Below the pieces are notes generated by a model. The model had not been told where the DNA came from. It did no database searches and worked only from the letters and a program-made list of their open reading frames with translations. Source: Hymenopus coronatus (taxonomy: Eukaryota > Arthropoda > Insecta > Mantodea > Hymenopodidae). Taken from it: a DNA stretch of 64,000 nt. A program made the translations under genes and the position numbers. Within the stretch, counting starts at the first letter, position 1. Every line of letters begins with the position of its first letter. The stretch spans positions 104,570,501 through 104,634,500 of the forward strand of contig CM060881.1 in NCBI GenBank assembly GCA_030762935.1, given 5' to 3'. This document shows, one piece after another, positions 22,898 through 35,977 of the stretch.

Positions 22898-23672
22898 AAT
22901 CTGAAGTGTTCCACTCGTATGACTTTCTTTTCATCTCTATAACTAATTGTTGTTAAAAAGTTTATTCTTCTGTCTAGTTCATGCTAATGGAGATAAACAT
23001 TAGCAGAAATGCTGTTTTGTAAGCAGAAGAGAAATAAAGGAATACACTAGGTTAAAACGATAGTCAAATCTTTTAAAAGCTGATTGTCATTGCATGAAAA
23101 CCGTTCAGGAGTTGATAGATTCCCGTACGTGAACAATTTTAAGTATTTTAAAACTGAAACCAAGTAATAAGGAATATCTCAAAAAATGGTCAACTCCACG
23201 AAAAAATGGAAATGATATAAATTGTGTGCTTTAATAAGATCTACATGTTGTGTGTAGTAAGTTTTTGTCTATCTCTCACTGTGTACTAGTCATGCAAAAA
23301 GAGGTCTTCACACTCTATTCCCAGGAAATTCAACATATAATTTTATTTGTTGCGTAAAGCTTTAATACACGGTGTTCTAATCAAAATCGTTAGAGCCACT
23401 TTTAGATAACTTTTGAAAATGTTTCCATGGAGAGGGTAGTTTGGGGTGGGGGGATTTTCCTCAAAAATTTTGTAACGCATCCTGGAAGATACTAAACTTA
23501 TATACCAACTTTGGCATTTTATTGAGTTTTCGTTTTTGAGTTATCGTGTTCACAGACCCACGGACACACACAGAACTTTTTCTAAAAACGCTTATTTTGT
23601 ATACAGGAGACTTCTATTTCTGGTGAAATCTCGATATCGAATGTTTGGTTGGCGGAGAAAATAAAAACTATT
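22898..23672 (-). repeat. E1 element
   Basis: Minus copy from AAATCTGAAGTGTTCCACTC to GGAGAAAATAAAAAC, with the GGTGGGGGGATTTTCC block, GTGAAATCTCGATATCG at 23620 and the 5' hairpin lost. Confidence 0.82.
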
Positions 23673-24312
23673 TTCACCTTTTTGTTAGTCAAAATTTCAC
23701 TCACATTGCCCAGCGTTCCGCTCCCTAGTTATAATTGATCGTTCCAGCGTTTCCTTGTTCGTTCACTATTGCTTTTACCGGAAGACACCATTGAACGGAT
23801 TATGCATTGCCAGGTTATTGTTGCCTTGCAGAGAGGAAGTGCCTTTGAGACTACTGGAACACGGATCAGAACATTCGGACTGGAATGAATTTGGGAAGGG
23901 GAATGGGAACTAGCTGCGAGTGTATTGCTGTTACCCTCCGGTTTATGTTTTAATAAAATGCAGATAACAAATCTGCTCCAAGTAAACTACATACGGTACG
24001 AAAGAGCTCTACTTCTCCCTTCCACAACAAATCCTAATAAGTTGGCTAAGAGTTGGTCACATCAAATTAACCCACTCTTACCTGCTTGCCAAACAACCAG
24101 CACTAATCTGTAACATTTGCAACGTTCAACTCCCTACTTGTCATATCCTAACTGAATGACAAAGTACAATACAGCAAGAGAAATATACAACATCCCTACA
24201 AATACATCTGAAATACTCAACAACCACCAGGTCATACACTTCATGGAATTTACTGGAATCTGTATAGTAATGTAATACCTCCGGTCCGAAAACAAAACAA
24301 AAAAAACAAAAG
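23673..24312. other. Unassigned
   Basis: No supported feature. Composition is more balanced at 23690-23930, but I recognise nothing. Confidence 0.35.
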
Positions 24313-24530
24313 GCCGCGCCGTGGCCGAGTGGTTAGACCACTCTTCTCTCACTTAGACGTCCGGGTTCGATCCCAAGCGACCACATGTGAAATTTGTGGT
24401 GGACAAAGCGGCGCACTTTTCTTTGGGTTTCTGGTTTTCCCCGCCATAGCATTCCACCGGTGCTCCTCTTCACTCCGTGCATCATTAGTGTCATCGCCAG
24501 CGGTTCCACAAGTAGTAAAAGCATTCAACA
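24313..24530 (+). mobile_element. SINE-1, full length
   Basis: Best head of the family: CGCGCCGTGGCCGAGTGGTT (A-box region) and GTCCGGGTTCGATCCC (B box), similar to a Ser/Leu-type tRNA but with no recognisable acceptor/anticodon pairing, then the shared body ending AACACTATCC and an A-rich tail. A/B boxes would be the internal RNA polymerase III promoter. The A-rich sequence just upstream may be part of a target duplication. Confidence 0.88.
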
Positions 24531-24699
24531 CTATCCAACAAAAAAGTTTCAAAAAAATGTATTTTGTTTTTAAACTTCTTGTAATTTCCTTTACAAGTTC
24601 ATTGCGTTATTGTAACATAATGCTATTGTAACATACTTACCATCATTATGTAACCTTTTGATGTCGTGGTAAGACCCAGATGTCAAAGCAACACTACTC

Positions 24700-24925
24700 G
24701 GCGGAGGACTATGGATTTTTTCAGGCGTAAAACTCCTTAGTATGGCTTCTTTCGGAAGGGAAGTAAAGCCGCTGGTCCCGTATCGTAATTTACGGCACGT
24801 AACAGAACCTAGAGCCTGATAAAGGGGCCTCTGAGCAAAATTAAGTGACCTTTTACGCACTGTATAGAATGGGACGCTGAGAACCATAGCAGTTAAAGAG
24901 CGTCCTAAAAAAACAGCCGTTTCAA
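24700..24925 (-). mobile_element. SINE-7-like repeat
   Basis: Reverse-complement copy of the 6918-7121 insertion; shares ATGGTTCTCAGCGTCCCATT and ACTTCCCTTCCGAA with it. Slightly longer at the 5' side (AAACGGCTGTTTTTTTAGGA). Confidence 0.75.
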
Positions 24926-25794
24926 AGCTGCCGGTGTTCTAGCGTGGCGTTGCGTTGCGTGTCCGTTCTGGTACGATCCGAAAACTTCTATACCAAGCGC
25001 CAAGCTTTTCTAACCGCGTGTAATCTGTGACAGCATGGATTTCTCTGTTCCTTGTATAGTGCGCCGTGTGCCAGTTTACATACCGGGAACAGAAAGCAAC
25101 ACAAGCCATCGACTCCTATGTTCTGCCTGTCTTTATTTATAAAAAGCAGCGGAATAAATGTGAGGCTCCAACAAAGTTCTCTACTCAGAAACTTCAATTT
25201 GCAGCGTCATTACGCAACCCAAGCAAGTGATTACGACGTTTCCCAAAGAGAAGTACGTTTTTTTTTTCGAATTTTGTTCGAAATGATGCCTGTTCGTATT
25301 CATTGCTATAAACGTGAAAGTTTTTCGTTGCAAAATAAGTCTCTACTATTGACGTCACAGTGCAATTGAAATGGTATCAAACAAGTTAAGGAACATGTTT
25401 CATTATGTTAATACTATAATAATTTTCATTATTTTTTGCAATTTATGTTACGACTATACTAAACTACATAAGCTATGAAAATATGTATATATCATGTCGG
25501 AAGTATAAATATTAGAGACGTAATAGAAATATTTTTCTATACCAACCATGATCCTATAATAAGTAAATTAATCTATTAAAGGTGAATTACGTATTTGAAA
25601 CGCAAAATGTTGAGTACTGCCATAGCATGAAAAAATTATATGATTTTGCTTTCGCGCAGTTGGTCACGCAGTGCATACATAGCAGGTCATTCGCAGGCGC
25701 ATCGAGCAAGTTTGCTCTCTGTGCTTTAGTCAAAGGGCAACCAGTTGGTGACGCCTATTATATGTGGTTAATGGCGGATATCAGTCCCATAAAT
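24926..25794. other. Unassigned
   Basis: Open frames at 25052-25369 (105 codons) and 25582-25872 have no recognisable product. Confidence 0.3.
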
Positions 25795-26031
25795 ATAATA
25801 TACTACTACTACCCCCACCACCATCACCACCTCCACTACCACACTGAGACCAGTACACATTTCCATAGATGATTAGAGTAATAATACCACCTTGAATCAC
25901 TTCCCCCTGAAATAATGCCGTCTTGAGCAGTTCGGAGGGAAACTACATTGATTCTTGCAGGGTTTTTTTAGTTGGTGGGAATCCAACTCGTGTAAGGCGT
26001 CGTTGTAAGATATTTTCCCCTGTTTAAAAAC
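25795..26031. other. Short ACC/ACT run and unassigned flank
   Basis: An ACC/ACT-rich stretch at about 25802-25850 precedes the main array by ~180 bases of ordinary sequence. Confidence 0.5.
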
Positions 26032-26430
26032 AACACCACCACCACCACCACCACCTCTACCACTACCACTACCAATTAGCATCACTCCCACCACTAGTAC
26101 CACCATCATTACCACCACTACCAGCATTACCACTACCACCACCACATTACCACCACCACCACCACCACTACTACCATCACCATTACTACCCCACCACCAC
26201 ACTACCACCATCACCATCACCACCACTACCACCACCATTACGACTACGACTACGACTACCACCACCACTACGACTACCACCACCACTACCACCACTATTA
26301 TCACCACCACTACTACTATCATCACCACTACTACTCCACCACGACTACCACTACCACCACTACCACTACTACTACCACCACCACTACCACCACTACCACT
26401 ACTACTACCACCACCACTACGACTAACACT

Positions 26431-26474
<44 letters not shown>

Positions 26475-26555
26475 CACTACCACTACCACCACTACCACCA
26501 CCACCGCACCACTACTACTACCATCACCACCACCACTACGACTAACACTACCACC

Positions 26556-26590
<35 letters not shown>

Positions 26591-26781
26591 CACCACTACC
26601 ACTACTACTACCACCACCACTACCACCACTACCACTACCACCACCACCACTACCACCACCGCACCACTACTACTACCATCACCACCACCACTACGACTAA
26701 CACTACCACCACCACTACCACTACCACTACCACCACCACCGCACCACTACTACTACCATCACCACCACCACTACGACTAAC

Positions 26782-26819
<38 letters not shown>

Positions 26820-26844
26820 CATCACCACCACCACTACGACTAAC

Positions 26845-26939
<95 letters not shown>

Positions 26940-26970
26940 CATCACCACCACCACTACGACTAACACTACC

Positions 26971-27059
<89 letters not shown>

Positions 27060-27090
27060 CATCACCACCACCACTACCACTACGACTAAC

Positions 27091-27128
<38 letters not shown>

Positions 27129-27240
27129 CATCACCACCACCACTACGACTAACACTACCACCACTACTACTACTACTACCATCACCACCACCACCACTAC
27201 TACTACTACTACTGCCATCACCACCACCACTACGACTAAC

Positions 27241-27281
<41 letters not shown>

Positions 27282-27306
27282 CATCACCACCACCACTACG
27301 ACTAAC

Positions 27307-27401
<95 letters not shown>

Positions 27402-27408
27402 GACTAAC

Positions 27409-27482
<74 letters not shown>

Positions 27483-27815
27483 CATCACCACCACCACTAC
27501 CACTACGACTACTACTACTACCATCACCACCACCACTACGACTAACACTACCACCACTACTACTACTACTACCATCACCACCACCACCACCACTACTACT
27601 ACTACTACTACCATCACCACCACCACCACTACTACTACTACTACTACCATCACCACTACTACCCCACCACCTCTAAGCTTACCACCACCACCGCCACCAC
27701 CACTACCCCACCACCAATAAGACTACCACCACCACCGCCACCACCACTACCCCACCACCTCTAAGACTACCACCGCCACTACTACTACCATCACCACCAC
27801 TACCACTACCAGCAT
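26032..27815. repeat. Long ACC/ACT trinucleotide array with higher-order units
   Basis: About 1.8 kb made almost wholly of ACC, ACT and ATC triplets. A longer motif CACTACGACTAACACTACC recurs about 12 times (first near 26415, last near 27535), usually preceded by ACCATCACCACCAC and followed by an ACT run of very variable length. The longest pure runs are near 26860-26938, 26980-27058, 27320-27390 and 27420-27480. The minus frame 26727-27656 is open for 309 codons as nearly pure valine; this is a by-product of the triplet structure, not a gene. Confidence 0.97.
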
Positions 27816-28033
27816 TACCACCAATATAAAATAAAGGTACGCTTTCTTATTACATACTTCCTACTGGCGATTTGTATGGTACGCATCTCAACGAATTCAC
27901 CTCACATGGGCTTTCGTATCGTGTAACTTTACATTCGCATCTCCTCAGTAAACAGGCGACATACTGCACGCTAAAAAGTTGGTAAACGGTTTCCAATTAA
28001 TTAAGGACATTTAATACCGAAAGTTTTAAATTC

Positions 28034-28060
28034 AATAATAATAATAATAATAATAATAAC
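28034..28060. repeat. (AAT)n microsatellite
   Basis: Nine or so AAT/ATA triplets. Confidence 0.9.
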
Positions 28061-28220
28061 AGACTTTTAAAATGTATATCACATGTGTAATATAATACAA
28101 ATAATTGTGCAAATTTCATCCATTTTGTTAAATGTTTGGACGTTATGGTCAAATGTATTTATGTTATTGTCATGTCATAAAAAATTCCCTTGCGACAAAA
28201 CAAATAAAAATGTGTTATAT

Positions 28221-28460
28221 TAAATTGCCCTAGGGTTTTCAGTTTCTTTTTTGTTATTTGCTTCAACATTTTTGAAGTTATGAATTTGCTTTTTTTGTAA
28301 TAAAATTTTAAATTTTATTTTAAATTGCCCTAGGGTTTTCAGTGTCTTTTTTGTTATTTGCTTCAAAATGTTTTGAAGTTATGAATCTGCTTTTTTGTGA
28401 TAAAAATATATTTTTTATTTTTGAAAATAAATTTATCTAACAGCAAAACCTAGGGCAATT
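28221..28460. repeat. 100 bp tandem duplication with inverted end
   Basis: TAAATTGCCCTAGGGTTTTC starts at 28221 and exactly 100 bases later at 28321; each is followed by CAGT.TCTTTTTTGTTATT and GAAGTTATGAAT.TGC. The block ends at 28445-28460 with AAAACCTAGGGCAATT, the inverted form of the start. The unit 28321-28460 therefore looks like a small MITE with ~14 bp terminal inverted repeats whose 5' part was duplicated. Confidence 0.85.
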
Positions 28461-28766
28461 GTTATTCATTATCCCTCTGTGAACATTAACCGCAAATTTT
28501 ATTTGTGTAATAGAGAAACTGCTACGCAAGCAACCTTTTACGGGAAGAAAAATGACAATATCAAGAGCGAGAAAACAAAGAAAAATTCGAACGTATGGCT
28601 CATTTTAAAATCCACCATGTTCGTAGGTTATGCCCTTAGCTTTCCTTTTCTGTCCTTTTCTTCCGCACAACTTTGTTTTTACTTTGCACGATGCGAATGA
28701 GATCTCGTCGTACTGAAGCTTTTCTTGTCGAGTCCATACAGTTTCACCAATAATGGATTTTATTTA

Positions 28767-29615
28767 AGGCATTCATATGACTTTCTCTACATCTCTGCAA
28801 CAATTTATTGTTAAAAAGCTTATACTTCTATTTACTTCATTTTAATCGAGAAGAAAATAGCAGAAATAGTCTTATTACTTGTTTACTTGTAAGTAGAACT
28901 GAAATAAGGGTGTACTATAGGCTAAACTGATAACCATAAGCTGGTTGCTATATGACTGAAGTTCCTTTGCTTGTATATGGACAGGAATTTGTATGAGAAA
29001 AGTATCATTTTTTTCACATCTGAAACAAAAAACAAGGAATATGTCAAAAACCATAAACTAAACGAAAAAATATACATGACAAATTGTGTGTTTTAATGTG
29101 CTCTGCATTTTTTGTGTGGTAAGTTTTTGTCCATCTCTTACGGTTTAGCAGTTATGCAAAATTCCGTAAAATTGACCCAGAATAAAGTAGTCTCCAGAGG
29201 CTATTCCCAGAAAATTCAATATATACCTTTTATTTGTCAGGCAAATATCTTTAATATAAGATATTTTGATCAAAAGCGTTAGCCATTTTTTAGAAAATCA
29301 AAATTTTCGAAAAAATTTCCATGTAAAGGATAGTTTTGAGTGGGAGGATTATTTTCAAAATCTTCGTGTCACATCTCTGAAAAATACTAAACTTAAATAC
29401 AAAGTTTGGTATTTTACCGACTCTTCGTTTTTGAGTTATCGTGTTCACAGACACTCGGACACACGGACACACACGAACCTTTTTCTGAAAATGCTTTTTT
29501 TTTTATACAGGGGACTCTAAAACATATGTTTCTGGTGAAATCTCGGTATGAAAATTTTTGGTGGAGTGCAATACCTTTTCTATACACTATGTACATAGTA
29601 CGTGTAGAGAACGTA
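28767..29615 (-). repeat. E1 element, full length
   Basis: Clean minus copy from CATTCATATGACTTTCTCTA to ACGTGTAGAGAACGTAAAAA with intact hairpin (CTATACACTATGTACATAGT). Confidence 0.9.
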
Positions 29616-30459
29616 AAAATGATATTGGAAGACAAGTGAGAAGATGAAAACATACATGAGGCTGGAACAGGAAAGAGTTTCGAATTCATGAACAGATTAT
29701 AATAATTATAGGCAACGTTAATTTTAAATTATACCAAAGCATATATTAAAAATGATGACAAGCTTTCTGGATGCAAGAATCCGCAGATAATTATGAAACA
29801 CTTTCTGCAACCCTTAACTACAGATAATTTCTCTGAACGCCTACCTGATTTAATTCTCAAGTTCTTAAAGTAGGTGCATTATTTAATATACGTTTCGTTT
29901 TAGTTCACCTCAATAATATGTTATTCGTCGTCGAAACCATTATAAAAAGGGATTTACTCGCATTTTCAATAAATTAGATGACACTGAGTGGCCGACCGAA
30001 TGGCGTGGATGGCGATTGATTTTCTTCCCTTGAGACTGTTCGGTTCTCGAGTAAACGGGCGCCGTATGGCCTTCCATTATATTGGTCCACAATATATATT
30101 CCCTTCACCATAGTTTTATCATATTTAAATCAATGACTTCAATATTCTCTTATATTAACCTAGTTTGAAAACATTAGCTGGTTCCTTATATATATATTTT
30201 TTTTTTATTTCTTGTTTAGTAATGGGTAACCAGGTACACATATTCTTCAGGATTATAAATTTCATTGCTTGATTTGTTTAGTGCGCTTTTTCAGAAGACA
30301 GCTTCCTTCTAGAATTCCAAAATTTAGATGAAGAATAAGCGAAAATGTTTATGGCTTTAAAATATTTTATTTTCGCGAGTTTACGTTTATTCAGATTTAT
30401 CTTCATTGTTCCACACAACTAATCATAGTTGTTTATTTTATTTGGAATGAGCTCATTTT
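29616..30459. other. Unassigned AT-rich DNA
   Basis: No supported feature. Confidence 0.35.
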
Positions 30460-30745
30460 CACTTTCTCTATACGTACGTGGTATGTACATAGTTTATAAA
30501 GAAGGTATTGCACTCCACCCAAAAATTCGATACCGAGATTTCTCCGGAAATATATATTTTACGATCCCGTGTATCCAAAAACCATTTTCAGAAAAAAGTC
30601 CGTGTGTGTGTCAGTGTGTCTGAACACGATAACTCGAAAACGAAAAGTCAGTAAAATACCAGACTTGGTAATTAAGTTCAGTATCTTCCAGAGATGCGAG
30701 ACGAAGATTTTGAGAGAAATCCCCCCACCCCAAACCTTACGAGGA
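30460..30745 (+). repeat. E1 element, 5' third
   Basis: CACTTTCTCTATACGTACGT start, CGAGATTTCTCCGGAAATAT block, GT tract and the AAATCCCCCCACCCCAAAC block, then abruptly cut. Confidence 0.8.
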
Positions 30746-31019
30746 AGATTTAGTTGAACAGATTAAGCGTAAACAAAAGTGAAGCTTTTCAGAATACAAA
30801 ATAACATATTTAAACTAAGTACATTTCAACAACTGGATCAACTATGAATAAATCAACAATTTAACAATAATTATAGGATCTGAAACAAAAAATTTAAGCA
30901 CATCCTCAAGAAATTACCCTCAAAAAGTATAGCCCTGTACTTTACCCTATTCAATAACTGTATTATATAACATTTATATCAAACCTGCGCTCTTCTTATA
31001 AAAGTTATACATAACTATT

Positions 31020-33016
31020 ACATATTATTTGGTAGGAATATGATCCAGATATGTAATAGATTGTTTATTGAGGAGTATTACCCTACCTGTTGGGGAAAGG
31101 GCATTATTCATCCCATTTATAAAGGAAAGAGAGCTATTGGTAATCCGGATAACTAGAGGGGTGTTACTGTGTTGCCATATATGGAGAAAATGTATTGCAG
31201 AGTGTTATATAACCGGATGAAGGACTGGGAATCTAAATTTGGAAAACTTTCAAAATTTCAAACGGGTTTCAAAGAAGGACAAGACGCCGTTTTTATATTA
31301 GACAATTTAAGGACGAAACACATGTTAATTAAACGGGGTAAGCTTCATTGTGCATTTTTGGACCTTAAGAAGGCATTTGACTCTATCAATCGAAATGCAT
31401 TATGCCATAAGCTAGGCAGAAAGGGATTATCAAGTAAAATGATTAGAGCATTACAGACAATTTATCAAAATGTCGAATTCTGTGTAAAGTACGACAGAAA
31501 CAGAGTGCCTAAGCTATAGGGGAGGTGAGGTAGGGTTGTATATCATCTCCCTTGCTATTTAATCTTGTTGTAGATGATGTTACTGATGCAATGATAGCAG
31601 AGAATATCCAAGCACCAGTAGCAGCGGATTTGCAGATCCCAGCAATTTTATAGGCGGACGATTTAGTATCGTGATCTACGACAGTTAATGAATTGCAACG
31701 AGGACTGGACAAACTTAAGAATTATTGCAATGAGTGCCTACATACAGTTAATGCGAATAAGACTAAGGCAATGAAAATAAAAATTGTTCTGTTTATAGCA
31801 GGGAGCAGACTTGGACATATGCAGGACAGATACTGGACAATGTTAAATATGTTGTGTACTTAAGACTCACATTTACAATGAACGGAAAATGGACAAAACA
31901 CATTGATATTTCGAAACACAAGGCAAGAGTGAAAGCGGCGGAAGCTCTCCGGATACGCTGCAGAATTCCGAATATATCCATAACCTTAATGGAAACTGTA
32001 TACGGAGCGAACGTTAAATCCACGATGACATATGTAGGAGAAATATGGGGGTGGGAACCAACTGGGAATCTGGACCAAGTGAGGACCCAATTTTTGGAAG
32101 GAATTCTGGGTGTAGGGAGGGGTACGACAAACTGCGGAATAATGAGGGAATTCGAGGTTCAATGAAAGGATAGAGTGCAAAATCTGAGCAGTTAAATATC
32201 GGATGAGAATCGTTCACGGAAACCAATCTTTAATTAGGGCAGTCTGCTGCCATGAACAATTGCGAATGGATGGTAATTCGACATGGGCATCAAAATTAAA
32301 GAAAGGGTTGGAAACCATTGGGATGGGATACATTTGGATGACGAGACAGGCAAACAGGAGCATGGAGGAGCACAAAAATTGCTGATGAGAATGGTACGAG
32401 AATCTGTCCCATTTGCGAGGAGGAAGAGTCGTGTACCCACATCTTGGCAAGATGCAGGGGTACGGAGGAATGGCGGGAAAATATTTACCGCGATTCTTCA
32501 CCATCGCGAATGTTGAGCTGGAAGCATGTTGGACGCTACTGGCTGGCTCCGAAGACGGGGACGGGCTAGGTAAATTTATACTTAAGGCAAGACAGCTGAA
32601 ATCTGAGAAGGTTACCAATAGAGAAGAGGGGAGGTATAATAACAACTAAACAAAAGTGACTCATGTTTTACATACATATATATTACGTCATACTTAGGTC
32701 ATTGTTGTCTTATGGTTATATATATTGTGTATATATTATGTGTATAGGGTTCTTTTAAGTGTATTTGTCTATTATAAGAGGGTACATTTATGCTTCTGAA
32801 TAAGGTGTACTCTTGCTGTAAATTTAAATTGCTGTATTTGAATATCTTTGTCTTTGTCTTTTTTTTTTCATGTTTACTCTTAATTCTTTGTTGTTGTTTT
32901 AATGATGCTTTTTAATGTGTATTACAAAAGCACGTCCGGACTGTGAACCAGAGCGATTGTTGAAGGTACATGTTGTATGATATTGTCATGTCAATAAATA
33001 CACTTATTCATTCATG
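31020..33016 (+). pseudogene. LINE reverse transcriptase relic
   Basis: A 5'-truncated, dead non-LTR retrotransposon. The reading frame before the longest open piece gives CWGKGIIHPIYKGKRAIGNP followed by DN and a stop where RT families have YRGI. Frame 31163-31519 gives the RT fingers/palm: KFQTGFKEGQDAVFILDNLR and FLDLKKAFDSINR. The catalytic Y/F-A-D-D box appears as a stop followed by ADDLVS at about 31650-31668. Further downstream are YVGEIWGWEPTGNLD and a C-terminal zinc-knuckle-like CPICEEEESCTHILARC at 32407-32457. An AATAAA at 32993 and ACTTATTCATTCAT mark the 3' end. Several stops and frame changes prove inactivity. The RT would copy its own RNA at a nick in the target; the clade cannot be fixed by eye. 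Confidence 0.9.
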
Positions 33017-33664
33017 TTATACTTAAAAATTGATTCCGCTCACAAGATACATTTGGAAACCTGGCATGAAGTGAACGCATTAAACAGCGCATACCCGTAT
33101 GAAGAGCAATAATCAGAAAGGCCAATTAAGGTGAAACAAGAAACACTTTGTACATGACTTACCGGGACTTAGGCCCTAACCGACTGAATTGAGATCACTT
33201 GCTCGACCAAAACCAGATTAATTTCGGCCGTTCGAGAGGGAGGAGAATGGCCGTTACGCGCCTAGTGGCCATTTCTGCCCTCTCCGGAAAAAAATAATAT
33301 TATAGCCACAAATAAAGTTGAAGGGAAATGGCACACACAGCTATGTAAACAATAACACATGCTAACGCATTCAGAAGATCCAGAGTTCTATCTGGGTTAC
33401 GTTGAGTTGCCCGAATTAGTTCGGTTAAAGGACGTTAAATATAATATGTAAAAAAAAAAATACATATGTGTATATACACAGTATACCCTAAAATTTCCAG
33501 GGTAATGTGGGGGACACGTAGCACGAATAATCAAAAAATACGAATAGTCGAGAAACCCGTATTTTAATGCTTTTAAGTTACAACATATATATGTAAGTAG
33601 GAAATTACGTTCGAAAGCGTTTTTCAACATGTATTCTTTGTTCTATAAACTTTTTTTTTACGTT
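33017..33664. other. Unassigned
   Basis: The 33120-33290 part is GC-richer but unrecognised. Confidence 0.35.
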
Positions 33665-33872
33665 AATATCGGATGATGAATGAAAACGGTGAAATGATTC
33701 TCAAATAAACTCGGGGTCCTCGGAGCTGTAAGTTACTCGACAGTTGTCTTCTCAGAATAAGGAAAACCCCCGGAAAACCCCTATCCAGTTAACTCACCCG
33801 AAGCGAGATTCGAACTCTCAAATTCTTGAATATAGGTAGACATTCTGCCTCTACACTACCGAGATAGGTGTA
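33665..33872 (-). mobile_element. SINE-4, tRNA-derived
   Basis: Reverse-complemented head ATCTCGGTAGTGTAGAGGCA (A-box region) and TTTGAGAGTTCGAATCTCGC (B box), then GGGTTTTCCGGGGGTTTTCC and CTTATTCTGAGAAGACAACT. A truncated second copy is at 35848-35977. Confidence 0.8.
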
Positions 33873-34267
33873 GAAAGTTTGATAGATAAAACTAAGCATC
33901 CTGTGTAGAATTAAAAGAAGGTTAGTGTACTCATGATAAAACATTTTGTGGCGTTTGCTCGAATGACAATATACTTTATTTTTTATTTCAAGAACCTCGG
34001 AATATATAAAAATCCAATACTTAGTTTTATTAGTCACAACTTCCTGCACATGCACTGAAACTTCTATGCTCTTTGCTTTAATTGTAAGAGAAGATGGATT
34101 GTGACTGCAACAAAATGCTTAAAACAATTAAATTGGAGACAATTAAGTTTAAACATGGAGGACAGGGAGCAGCTTTAAAAATGCCTTTGTTATAAACGTC
34201 TCAGAGCCAAAAAACGTTTTAAACACGTTTAAGAATATTGATAGACTTGATTTTGTTAAATATAATT
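33873..34267. other. Unassigned AT-rich DNA
   Basis: No supported feature. Confidence 0.35.
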
Positions 34268-35103
34268 ATGTTCCATTCACCTGACTTTCTCAGCTGTTCC
34301 GAAACAAACCTTTCTTATGCGTTCTGTTATCTACATCATGATAAAAAAATAACCTAATGATCTTATTGCATGCTTCTTTGTAAGTAGAAGGGAAACATGG
34401 AAATGCACAGAACTAAAGCAATAATGAAATATTTTAAAAGCCTGTCACTATGTGAAAATTACTATCCATTTCTCTTTGCTTGCCAAGAGTATAAAACTAG
34501 GGACAAAAAGAAAGATATTTTCCGTTTGAGAAAAAAAAAATATCTTAAAACTTAAACCAATGTCTCGAAAACGATTAACCCCTCGAAAAACATGTATGTT
34601 CCATAAATTGAGTGTTTTAACGAGATCTAAATTTTTGTGTAGTAAGTTTTTGTCTATCTCTTACTAGTTATACAAAAGCTACAAAGAATTCATTCAGAAT
34701 AAAGAGGTCTTCAAAAGCTATTCCCAGAAAATTCATAATATACATTTAGTTTGTCATTAAAGTGTCTTTAACATATAGCACTTTAATCAACTTCGTTAAA
34801 GCATTTTTCTTAAAATAAAAAAATTCGAAAAATGTGAAGACTAGTTAGGGGTGGGACGATTTTCTTGAAAATCTTGTTGCATCGTTGAAAGATATTGAAC
34901 TTAAATAGCAAGTTTGGTATTTACCCGACATATTTTGAGCTTTGCTGAGACATACACACACACATATGGACATGTTTCTAAAAACTTTTTTTTTTTTTTT
35001 TTATTTAGGGAGTCAAAAACATATATTTTCCAAATTTTTGGGTGCAACAAAAAACCTTCTCTATCCACAATTAAATTGTACATACGTGCTAGAGAAAGTA
35101 AAA
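34268..35103 (-). repeat. E1 element, full length
   Basis: Minus copy from TATGTTCCATTCACCTGACT to TGCTAGAGAAAGTAAAAAGG. The GT tract is reduced to ACACACACA and followed by a poly-T run at 34987-35002. Confidence 0.83.
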
Positions 35104-35847
35104 AGGATTTTGACCGAAATGACAAATTAATCCATTGCCTCTTTTAGAAATTCAGAATCTCAGTTTGCAACAAAACACATATTACAGTAGGTTAACTCCC
35201 TAGACGGTACTCCTCGTGCCATACATTCCGAGGTAAATTGTCTGGAAGCTGTTATTTTTATTCAGCAGGGAATCGTTTAAACGCAAGGGATTAAAACCAA
35301 CCATCGATTCAGATAAATAAAAGAACCTCCAGAGAATACACAGTCGAATCAGAAGCGGTGTTCCATTACAGAAGATTAAAGTTGTACATATTGGAGGCAT
35401 CATCCTAATAAGTACACGTACTACCTATTGTATTGTGATTGTGGCTCGTAAAGAAGCCTTTAACGTGCCTCAACTATACTCTCTGATACGCCTCTCTCAT
35501 TTCTCTTTGTCTGAGAATGCCACTGTTCTTAGCAAGCATAGAATCCTCACAATAGTTGAAGCTGCAACAGTAGCCGCGTTTGAAAATAAAAGTCAGGCAT
35601 ATATATGAGGAAACTACAACGGTATGTAGGTCACAAAAAGTTATTTCATGTTGGGAGAGAACCTGATGGCCAAAATTCCAAATTTGAGGTTAAATTTGTT
35701 TCAATTTCTTCTTCTTTGTCTTTTATATAGGTTATAAATATGTTTTTCTCTCCATTGTAGCCCAAAGAATCACTAGCAATTGACTGTAGATCTTCTCTCC
35801 ATCTTTTCTAGACCTTCCTATACTTCTTATCTCTGGCTATTCTTACC
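35104..35847. other. Unassigned
   Basis: No supported feature. Confidence 0.35.
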
Positions 35848-35977
35848 GGATGAATGAAATTGGTAAAATGATGCTCAAATGATCTCTGGGTTCATGAAGC
35901 TTAAAGCTACTCGGAATTTGTCTTCTCAGGATAAGAGAAAATACCGAAAAAAGCGTTATCCAAATAAGATTCAAACT
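35848..35977 (-). mobile_element. SINE-4, truncated
   Basis: Shares GATGAATGAAA, GGTAAAATGATGCTCAAAT, TTGTCTTCTCAGGATAAG and the B-box start (GATTCAAACTC) with 33665-33872; the A-box head is lost. Confidence 0.7.

Noticed and set aside
24313..24385. Functional tRNA gene at SINE-1 or SINE-6 heads
   Set aside because: A and B boxes are present but the acceptor arms do not pair and the sequence continues into a repeated SINE body.
25897..26328. 143-codon minus frame with valine-rich start
   Set aside because: It runs from the trinucleotide array into flanking DNA; no recognisable domain.
26727..27656. 309-codon open frame on the minus strand
   Set aside because: Almost pure valine, produced by reading an ACC/ACT array; no start context or real protein composition.
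32214..32645. 143-codon minus frame
   Set aside because: Antisense shadow of the LINE C-terminal coding region on the plus strand.
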